Assembly (NCBI GenBank): GCA_002423245.1
Contig: DIVD01000010.1
Span: 1-21,005, forward strand
Origin: Rhodobacteraceae bacterium UBA6141
Lineage (GTDB): Bacteria; Pseudomonadota; Alphaproteobacteria; Rhodobacterales; Rhodobacteraceae
Direction: 5' to 3'
DNA length: 21,005 nucleotides
Shown here: positions 15,576-21,005 of the stretch, one piece after another
Position numbering within the stretch: position 1 is the first letter of the stretch
How the letters are laid out: every line of letters starts with the position of its first letter
Position numbers and translations under genes: made by a program
The notes under the pieces: generated by a model
Told to the model about the DNA's origin: nothing
What the model saw: the letters and a program-made list of their open reading frames with translations, nothing else
Database searches by the model: none

Positions 15576-16175
15576 TCAGAACCGCTTGCGCGCCCGCAGG
15601 GCCGCCTGGATCGTCCCGTCGTCCAGATAGTCCAACTCGCCGCCGATCGGCACGCCTTGCGCAAGGCTGGTGACCTGCACCCCCGATGCCTCCAGCGCCT
15701 CGGCGATGTAATGCGCGGTGGTCTGGCCATCGACGGTGGCGTTGAGCGCAAGGATCACCTCGGTCACGCCCTCCTCCGCGATCCGCTCCAGCAGGCGGGG
15801 GATGTGCAGCTCCTCGGGCCCCACGGCATCCAGCGCGGAAAGCGTGCCGCCCAGAACGTGATAGCGCCCGCGAAAGGCCTGCCCGCGTTCCATCGCCCAG
15901 AGGTCGGCGACATCCTCGACCACGCAGATCTCGCCGGTCTGGCGGGCCGGGTCGGCGCAGATCGCGCACAGATCCCCGGTGCCGATATTGCCGCAGCGGC
16001 TGCATTCGCGGGCGCTGGCGGCGACATGGCCCATGATGGTGGCCAGCGGCGCCATCAGCGCGGCCCGCTTCTTGATCAGGTGCAGCACCGCGCGGCGGGC
16101 CGAGCGCGGGCCAAGGCCGGGCAGCCGCGCCATCGTCTCGATCAGCGCCTCGATGTCGCGGGTGCCCTGGCTCAT
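15576..16175 (-). CDS. recR: Recombination mediator protein RecR
   Basis: This 199-residue protein has the RecR domain order: helix-hairpin-helix LPGLGPRSARR (18-28), a four-cysteine zinc finger (Cys58, Cys61, Cys70, Cys73), and a Toprim domain with VVEDVAD (Glu87) and ILALNATVDGQTTAHY, ending with GVPIGGELDYLDDGTIQAAL. RecR works with RecO (and RecF) to load RecA at gaps and stalled forks. The ATG at 16175 is chosen because the family begins MS..t.diE.Li...; an upstream extension to 16217 would overlap ybaB and adds no conserved sequence. It lies 7 bp after ybaB at the end of the dnaX-ybaB-recR operon, and all key residues are present. Confidence 0.95.
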   Translation of the reverse strand: MSQGTRDIEALIETMARLPGLGPRSARRAVLHLIKKRAALMAPLATIMGHVAASARECSRCGNIGTGDLCAICADPARQTGEICVVEDVADLWAMERGQAFRGRYHVLGGTLSALDAVGPEELHIPRLLERIAEEGVTEVILALNATVDGQTTAHYIAEALEASGVQVTSLAQGVPIGGELDYLDDGTIQAALRARKRF

Positions 16176-16182
16176 GGCGGGG

Positions 16183-16527
16183 TCAGAACGGCAGCTTGAT
16201 GTCGGCGGGCAGGCCAAGCTCGGCCGACAGCTTCTGCATCTCGTCCTGCGCGCGGGCCGCGGCGCGTTTCTGCGCGTCCTTCACGGCGGCGAGGATCAGA
16301 TCCTCGACCACTTCCTTGTCCTCGGGCCTGAAGATCGAGGGGTCGATGCTCAGCGCCGTCAGCTCGCCCCTGGCCGTCGCCTCGACCTTCACCAGCCCCG
16401 CGCCAGCCTCGCCGGTGACGATGGTGCGGGCGAGCTGTTCCTGCATCTCGGCCATGCGGGCCTGCATCTGCTGTGCCGCCTTCATCATCTTGGCCATGTC
16501 GCCCATGCCGCCCAAACCCTTGAACAT
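16183..16527 (-). CDS. ybaB: YbaB/EbfC-family nucleoid-associated protein
   Basis: This 114-residue protein has the family's glycine/methionine-rich start (MFKGLGGMGDMAKMMKAAQQMQ), a coiled helix (about 10-35), a central sheet with a GLVKVEATARGELTALSIDPSIF segment, and a C-terminal helix (about 72-105). YbaB/EbfC forms dimers that bind DNA without strong sequence preference and shape the nucleoid. The gene follows dnaX by 12 bp and precedes recR by 7 bp, the widespread dnaX-ybaB-recR order, so identification is secure. Confidence 0.94.
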   Translation of the reverse strand: MFKGLGGMGDMAKMMKAAQQMQARMAEMQEQLARTIVTGEAGAGLVKVEATARGELTALSIDPSIFRPEDKEVVEDLILAAVKDAQKRAAARAQDEMQKLSAELGLPADIKLPF

Positions 16528-16539
16528 GCGTCTCTCTCC

Positions 16540-18288
16540 CTAGGTTTCCTCGAACGGGTCCCATTCGTCCTCGACTTCGGGCAGGGCTTCCGCCGCTGCC
16601 TCGGCCGATTTCGCATCGGGCGTTCTGATGTCGGTGATCCTCGCGCCGGGGAAGGCCGCGAACAGCGCCTGCACCAGCGGGTTCTTCTGCGCCTCCGCCT
16701 CGGCGGCAAGCCGGCCTTCGTCGCGGCGCTCGGCAATGGTCGGGGCCCCGCCCTGGCCCACGACAGACACCGCCCAGCGGGCGCCGGTCCAGAGTTGCAG
16801 GCGCTGCGCCAGCGTCGCGGCAAGGTCGCGCGGGGCGGTGGGCGCGGGCTCGAACTCGATCCGGCCGGGGGCATAGCGGGCAAGGCGCAGGTTGGTTTCC
16901 ACCTCGACCAGCAGCTTCACGTCGCGGCGCTCGCGGATCAGCTCGACCACATCGTCGAAGCGGGCATAGCGCGCGAGGCCGATATCCGGCGCGGTGGCCA
17001 GCGCGGTCGCGGCGCCGCTGCCCGGAACAAAGGCGCTGCCAGCGGGGGCAGACATCGCCCGCGGCGCGGCATGAACCGCGCCACCGCCGCCGGGCGCGGG
17101 ACCGCGGCCAGAGGGCAGCGCGGGGGCATCTTGCAACCGGCGCAGCAGCGCCTCGGGGTCGGGCAGGTCGGCGACATGCGTAAGGCGGATGATCGCCATT
17201 TCGGCGGCCATCATCGCGTTGGGGGCCAGCGCGACCTCCTCCAGCGATTTCAGCAGCATCTGCCACATCCGCGTCAGCGCCCGCATCGGCAGCGCCGCCG
17301 CCATCTGCTGGCCGCGGCTGCGTTCATCGGGCGGCACGGTGGGGTCATCCGCCGCCTCGGGCGTGATCTTCACCACCGAGATCCAGTGCGTCACCTCTGC
17401 CAGGTCGCGCAGCACCGCCATCGGGTCGGCGCCGTCGGCATACTGGCCGGCAAGTTCGGCCAGCGCGGCGGCGGCATCGCCCCGCATGATCATGTCGAAA
17501 AGGTCCAGCACCCGGCCCCGGTCGGCAAGGCCCAGCATCGCGCGGACGTGTTCGGCGGTGGTCTCGCCGGCGCCATGGGCAATGGCCTGGTCCATCAGCG
17601 ACATGGCATCGCGCGCCGATCCCTCGGCGGCGCGGGTGATCAGGGCAAGCGCGTCGGGCGCGAGTGCGGCGCCTTCCAGCGCGGCGATGCGGGCGAGGTG
17701 GGCCATCATCACCTCGGGCTCGATCCGCTTGAGATCGAAGCGCTGACAGCGCGACAGCACGGTGACGGGCACCTTGCGGATCTCTGTCGTGGCAAAGATG
17801 AACTTCACATGCGCGGGCGGCTCCTCCAGCGTCTTGAGCAGCGCGTTGAAGGCGTTGGTGGACAGCATGTGCACTTCGTCGATGATATAAACCTTGTAGC
17901 GCGCCGAGGCGGCCCGGTAATGCACGCTTTCGATGATCTCGCGGATGTCGCCGACCCCGGTGCGGCTGGCCGCGTCCATCTCCATCACGTCGACATGGCG
18001 GCTCTCGGCGATGGCGCGGCAGTTCTCGCACTCGAGGCAGGGGTCGGTGGTCGGCCCGCCGGTGCCGTCCCGTCCGGTGCAGTTGAGGCCCTTGGCAATG
18101 ATCCGCGCCGTGGTGGTCTTGCCCACGCCGCGCACGCCGGTCATCACGAAGGCATGGGCGATGCGGTCCGCGGCGAAGGCGTTGCGCAGGGTGCGCACCA
18201 TCGCCTCCTGCCCGATCAGATCGGCAAAGGTCGCGGGGCGATACTTGCGCGCAAGGACCTGATAGCCGCTGGCTTGGGGTTCGGACAT
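16540..18288 (-). CDS. dnaX: DNA polymerase III subunit gamma/tau
   Basis: This 582-residue clamp-loader AAA+ subunit has Walker A GVRGVGKTT (51-59), a zinc module (Cys70, Cys84, Cys87, Cys90), Walker B IIDEVH (135-140), sensor 1 ATTE and the SRC arginine-finger motif (Ser169-Arg170-Cys171). Further on are the sensor 2 segment EGSARDAMSLMDQ (about 222-234), domain III, a Gly/Ala/Pro-rich linker (about 405-440) and the tau C-terminal domain. It is full length for an alphaproteobacterial tau. The ATG at 18288 is chosen over an in-frame GTG at 18309: GAGG lies about 7 bases upstream, and the predicted transcription start falls near 18309. No A-rich slippery site of the E. coli kind was seen, so a frameshifted gamma form is not supported. 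First gene of the dnaX-ybaB-recR operon. Confidence 0.95.
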   Translation of the reverse strand: MSEPQASGYQVLARKYRPATFADLIGQEAMVRTLRNAFAADRIAHAFVMTGVRGVGKTTTARIIAKGLNCTGRDGTGGPTTDPCLECENCRAIAESRHVDVMEMDAASRTGVGDIREIIESVHYRAASARYKVYIIDEVHMLSTNAFNALLKTLEEPPAHVKFIFATTEIRKVPVTVLSRCQRFDLKRIEPEVMMAHLARIAALEGAALAPDALALITRAAEGSARDAMSLMDQAIAHGAGETTAEHVRAMLGLADRGRVLDLFDMIMRGDAAAALAELAGQYADGADPMAVLRDLAEVTHWISVVKITPEAADDPTVPPDERSRGQQMAAALPMRALTRMWQMLLKSLEEVALAPNAMMAAEMAIIRLTHVADLPDPEALLRRLQDAPALPSGRGPAPGGGGAVHAAPRAMSAPAGSAFVPGSGAATALATAPDIGLARYARFDDVVELIRERRDVKLLVEVETNLRLARYAPGRIEFEPAPTAPRDLAATLAQRLQLWTGARWAVSVVGQGGAPTIAERRDEGRLAAEAEAQKNPLVQALFAAFPGARITDIRTPDAKSAEAAAEALPEVEDEWDPFEET

Positions 18289-18315
18289 GGGCGCCTCGGG
18301 GTCATTCACCCGCCC

Positions 18316-18344
18316 AATCTAGGCATTCGCAACGGCGGCGTAAA
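18316..18344 (-). promoter_or_regulatory. Putative sigma-70 promoter of dnaX-ybaB-recR
   Basis: Read on the minus strand, TTTACG (18344-18339), a 17-base spacer and TAGATT (18321-18316) resemble the -35 and -10 boxes (4 of 6 each). Transcription would start near 18309, about 20 bases before the preferred dnaX ATG. Confidence 0.4.
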
Positions 18345-18544
18345 CCGGCCCCGCGAATGCCCGGTCTTTGGGCCGGGCGAGGCGCTGGGGGACCGATCGG
18401 ACTTCACCGCACGCGCCCCCCGCCTCGACGTGCGAATGCGCTGGCCGCGAAGTACGACCTGTCGCTGGCGACCGCGGCGCTTGGCGCTTGGCGCCTGGCG
18501 AGACATGGGAGTCACGAACGCCGGCGCTCTGGGAATGCAAGACC

Positions 18545-19075
18545 ATGAACGCGAAGAACTGGCGCCAGACGGTGGCGAAGGGCGTGACCGTGGCGAAGCC
18601 GGTCGATGCCGCGCAGATCGCGCTCTACCAGGCCTACATGGAAGCGATGGTGCCGGGCATTTCGGCCAGTCCCGCGCTCTTCACCGCGATCAACAAGGAC
18701 ACGGCCGAGCTGCAGCACGAGCTGGTGCCATTCGATGCCGATCTCGCGCAGCGCATGTCCGACTGCGGCGTGCGGATTCTGCGGGAGACCGACGCCGGCG
18801 AGTTGCTTCCGCGCATCGCCGCCAATCGCGACTTCTTCGAATGGCGGTTCTGCCCGTGGGCCGAGCGCTGCTGGGGTCTGCCGACATGCCCGAGGAAGGG
18901 TGGTGCGGGGCGGGCTCGCTCGCCAGTCCATCCGTCGGCCATGCCAGCGCCACCGCGCCCGGCATCGCGCATCCGGTCGCGCAACAGCGCCCCGGCCACG
19001 CCGGCCTCGGTGTCGGCCGAGGAACCCGGCGCGCGCCACCCGTCGGTGCGCCGCCCCTTGGACGCGCCGTCATAG
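18545..19075 (+). CDS. Unrecognised ORF, probably 3'-truncated and fused to phage-remnant DNA
   Basis: The first 105 or so residues (MNAKNWRQTVAKGVTVAKPVD... to ...DFFEWRFCPWAERCW, up to about 18862) have coherent, helix-rich content and third-position GC typical of real genes here. After that the translation becomes Pro/Arg/Ser-rich and non-protein-like, because from about 18964 it runs antisense through a phage portal gene fragment. The native C-terminus therefore appears to have been replaced. GGGAA lies upstream of the ATG as a modest ribosome site. I do not recognise the family. It could be a host gene broken by phage or IS insertion, or cargo of the remnant. Confidence 0.4.
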   Translation: MNAKNWRQTVAKGVTVAKPVDAAQIALYQAYMEAMVPGISASPALFTAINKDTAELQHELVPFDADLAQRMSDCGVRILRETDAGELLPRIAANRDFFEWRFCPWAERCWGLPTCPRKGGAGRARSPVHPSAMPAPPRPASRIRSRNSAPATPASVSAEEPGARHPSVRRPLDAPS

Positions 19076-19176
19076 CCGCGCGTCAGAGTCTCGAACGCCT
19101 GCCGCGCCAGCACGCGCCGGTCCGCCATACGCGGGGCGACCGAAGCGATGGCATGGTCCATCCAGTTCGCGGGCAT
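18964..19176 (-). pseudogene. Lambda-type phage portal protein, N-terminal fragment
   Basis: From an ATG at 19176 on the minus strand the translation begins MPANWMDHAIASVAP and continues with RRVLARQAF...YDGASKGRRTDGWRAPGSSADTE...LRDRMRDA. This matches the N-terminus of lambda-family portal proteins (MNWLDRAI..vaP...r.rar......yegA..grrt.gW...g..an.e......lR.raRd). Only about 70 residues survive of a protein normally near 500; the rest is replaced by the opposite-strand ORF. It implies that a prophage once lay here. No capsid, terminase or integrase gene is visible nearby. Confidence 0.55.
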
Positions 19177-19275
19177 CACCGATCCCCGGGGGAGAAGCCC
19201 GCCAACCCTGCGATCGGCAGCGGCCGCCCGGTCCCGGCGATGGGGCGTTCGATAGTCCGGATACGCCCTGGAGAT

Positions 19276-19684
19276 GCCCGCGTGGTCGATTACCATCACG
19301 TGATCCACAGCCTGCATCCACAGCCTGCATCCACAGCCTGCGCAAGAAGCCCGGCGCTCTGGCGAACGTCGCCGGCCGCGACGCGCTCTTCCCCCGAACG
19401 GAATACCGGAACCGCTGGCGCGCGTTGAAGGCCAGGCTGCCCCTGCGCCACGCGTGCAGAACCATTGTCGGGCTGCTCTGGCTTGCGCATGAGCACGGAT
19501 GCGAGGCGAACTGGCCGCGGAACTGGCCCGCGTCCTCGCCGCCGGCGATCTGCCTGACCTGGCCGATCTGCGCAAGCGATTCACGCCCGCGCCGCTTCGG
19601 GACACGAGTCCCGAGGTGCCGGTGCAGATGCCTGCCTTCAGCAGCTACGACGCGCTGCGGCCCGGCCTGGAGACTGCTGCATGA
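19276..19684 (+). pseudogene. istA: IS21-family transposase IstA, C-terminal fragment with two frameshifts
   Basis: The translation gives VVDYHHVIHSL, then, after a 13-bp tandem expansion and in a new frame, RKKPGALANVAGRDALFPRTEY and TIVGLLWLAHEHGCEA. After a one-base deletion near 19507 it continues in a third frame as ELAAELARVLAAGDLPDLADLRKRF to a TGA at 19682-19684. Together this is the C-terminal third of IstA. The expected reading at the first break is HVIHSLRKKPGAL, which is restored by removing 26 bases. The N-terminal and DDE regions are missing upstream; the left boundary is placed near 19276 and is uncertain. The stop overlaps the istB ATG (ATGA), as in intact IS21 elements. Confidence 0.8.
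19304..19341 (+). repeat. istA: 13-bp tandem repeat (2.9 copies) inside istA
   Basis: TCCACAGCCTGCA occurs at 19304-19316 and 19317-19329, and again, minus its last base, at 19330-19341. A single copy fits the conserved IHSLRKK codons, so two extra copies (26 bases) have been added, shifting the frame. Confidence 0.9.
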
Positions 19685-20343
19685 CCCTGACCGTCGATAC
19701 CGCGAAACTGCCTCTGCTTCTCACCGCCCTGCGACTTCCGACCTTCGCCCGGCTCTGGCCCGAGTTCTGCGCGCGGGCCAACAGGGAAGGCTGTGCGGCC
19801 GAACGGTTGCTGGCCGCACTTGCCGAGGCCAGGCTGCTGCCGGGCAAGACGTTGGACACCTTCGACTTCTCCGGGGTGCCTACCGTCACCCAGGCCAGGG
19901 TTCGGGCGCTCGCTGCTGGCTGCGGTCCGGGCATGACCTGCTGGCCCTCGGCCCACCGGGCGCCGGCAAATCCCATTTGGGATCCGCCATCGGACATGAG
20001 CTGGTCCAGCGCGGATACCGCGTGCTGATGGCCCGGACATCCGATCTCGTCCAGCGCCTGCAGACCGCGCGGCAGGACCTCGCGCTCTCCCAGGAGATTG
20101 CCAGGCTGGACAAGTTCGACCTGCTGATCCTCGACGACATCTCCTATGTCCGCAAGGATCAGGCCAAGACCAGCGCGCTCTTCGAACTGATCGCCGCGCG
20201 ATGCGAACGGCGGTCGATCATGATCACCGCAAACCAGCCGTTCAGCGGCTGGGACGCCATCTTCCCCGACAGGGCCATGACCGTCGCCGCCACCGAGCGG
20301 CTGGTTCATCACGGCACGCTCTTCGAGATGAACGTCGAAAGCT
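19681..20343 (+). pseudogene. istB: IS21-family helper ATPase IstB, internally deleted, frameshifted and 3'-truncated
   Basis: From the ATG at 19681 (MTLTVDTAKLPLLLTALRLP) the IstB N-terminal region is clear. LAALAEARLLPGKTL lacks the roughly 16-residue ERDRRRIERH-type helix normally between LAALAE and ARLPPGKTL, suggesting an in-frame deletion. Near 19911-19925 a deletion consistent with 10 bases moves the frame; from there the other frame carries Walker A LGPPGAGKSHLG, LLILDDISYVRKDQA (Walker B), ITANQPF and RLVHHGTLFEMNVESY. The normal ending (RRRtAl...) is replaced after VESY at about 20343 by IS1182 sequence. IstB is the AAA+ regulator of IS21 transposition; this copy cannot be functional. 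Confidence 0.85.
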
Positions 20344-20346
20344 ACG

Positions 20347-20983
20347 GCGCACCGCGCTCGCCGCTACGCCTGGGGCTCCCCCGAACCGGATCACGGCGGA
20401 CACGATCCATGGTGTGGGGCGGGTGTACGCCGCGCTTGAAGAGCGCCGGATCGAGGCGGTCATCCCGCCCATTCGCGCCCCCCGCCGCAAGGGCGCGCAG
20501 GGCTTTGCGACCGAGCGGTTCAGGTTCGATCCTCATCACGATGTGGTCCGGCGTGCGGAGAAGAAGCGGCTCACACCCCGCAACAGCACGAAATCTGGCA
20601 AGTGGCATCGTTCCGACCGGCGCGACTGTGCCCGCTGTCCTCTCAAGGCACAGTGCCTGCCGCAAGGCGCGCCATCCCGCCGGGTGCATATCGTCGCCAA
20701 CCATGCGGCCATCCAGCGCGCCCGGCGCAAACGCCTGGCATGGGGCGAGAACGACCACGCGATCTACACCCGGCATCGCTGGCGCGTCGAAGGCGCGCAC
20801 GGCACCGCAAAGACACTCCACGGACTGGCCAGAGCCATCCGAAGAGGGCTCGAAAACATGAAAATCCAGGCCCTCCTGACCGCCATCGCCATGAACCTCA
20901 AGAAGCTGGCGGCGGCTGTGATGATCTTCTTCGTTTCCATAGTCGGAAGTCGTCTGGCCGGACCAACCCCGGCATCGGTCTGA
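20347..20983 (+). pseudogene. IS1182-family transposase, C-terminal DDE part
   Basis: The fragment begins as RRYAWGSPE in one frame and shifts near a C-run (about 20378-20385) to the frame giving NRITADTIHGVGRVYAALEERRIEAVIPP. It continues with CARCPLKAQCLPQG, VHIVANHAAIQRARRKRLAWGE, YTRHRWRVEGAHGTAKTLHGLARAIRRG and IQALLTAIAMNLKKLAA to a TGA at 20981-20983. The catalytic Asp (TADT) and Glu (RVEGAHG) and the cysteine cluster are hallmarks of the IS1182 DDE domain. The N-terminal half is missing; the sequence before the junction is istB. The last 200 residues look well preserved, so the truncation is recent or the fragment came by recombination with an intact copy. Confidence 0.8.
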
Positions 20984-20984
20984 A

Positions 20985-21005
20985 ACGGCTTTTTCAACAG
21001 CCCCC
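20985..21005. mobile_element. Right end (terminal inverted repeat) of the IS1182-family element
   Basis: Directly after the transposase stop, the sequence GGCTTTTTCAACAGCCCCC resembles the outward complement of the GGGGGCTGTTGAAAAAGCC type of end found on IS1182-family elements. The window stops here, so a flanking direct repeat cannot be checked. No matching left end was found elsewhere in the window. Confidence 0.5.

Noticed and set aside
16540..18288. Programmed frameshift in dnaX producing a gamma form.
   Set aside because: No A-rich slippery heptamer with a following stem-loop was found in the linker region.
18289..18544. Possible SRP 4.5S RNA (ffs) upstream of dnaX, where it lies in some bacteria.
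   Set aside because: The conserved core with GGAAGGAAGCAGCC-like bases is not present; only a short GCCCGG...CCGGGC hairpin is seen.
15979..19428. Very long plus-strand open frame (1,149 codons) opposite recR-ybaB-dnaX.
   Set aside because: It is the antisense shadow of high-GC genes; the translation is rich in His, Arg and Gly and has no domain, while the minus strand encodes clear conserved proteins.
1..21005. CRISPR arrays, toxin-antitoxin pairs, tRNA genes or phage-defence cassettes.
   Set aside because: No regularly spaced repeats, no cloverleaf-like sequences with a CCA or GTTCGA arm, and no recognisable defence domains were seen on either strand.

Overview
The window is about two-thirds GC, with codon use and gene order typical of Rhodobacteraceae (Rhodobacter/Paracoccus-like Alphaproteobacteria). 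This placement comes from recognised protein families and gene neighbourhoods; no search was run. Ordinary chromosomal operons alternate with graveyards of decayed mobile DNA.

Left edge (1-905): an IS3-type transposase remnant (minus strand), itself interrupted by a 40-bp palindromic mini-insert with a 5-bp direct repeat; then a 5'-truncated gene that may encode a periplasmic binding protein; then a frameshifted IS110 transposase tail. Core block 1 (1154-2820): Nfu-type Fe-S scaffold, tsaB and rimI, tightly packed. Core block 2 (2999-8441): a five-gene operon for nucleoside import and phosphorolysis, namely a BMP-family periplasmic binding protein, a double-domain ABC ATPase, two permeases and purine nucleoside phosphorylase. 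Block 3 (8525-10749): a TauE/SafE permease, a TIGR02186-like membrane-anchored periplasmic protein and a small exported protein of unknown function.

Accessory island (about 10990-15535): a two-gene trehalose/disaccharide module bounded on both sides by decayed transposase fragments (an IS481-like tail on the left, an IS1182-like N-terminal fragment on the right). It encodes a fused beta-phosphoglucomutase-like HAD plus trehalose-6-phosphate phosphatase, and an overlapping GH65 enzyme. The order HAD-OtsB-GH65 matches the domain order of the single mycobacterial protein Rv2006 (OtsB1), here split into two reading frames. This is the most interesting part of the window, but it is built from known families.

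Core block 4 (18288-15576, minus strand): dnaX, ybaB/ebfC and recR, a classic replication/repair operon with a plausible sigma-70 promoter placed directly upstream. Right edge (18545-21005): a second graveyard. It holds an unrecognised truncated ORF, the N-terminus of a lambda-type phage portal gene, a broken IS21 istA/istB pair (13-bp tandem expansion plus deletions), and the C-terminal part and right end of an IS1182-family element that runs to the window edge.

No CRISPR, tRNA, rRNA or recognisable riboswitch was seen. I did not find a clearly undescribed system.
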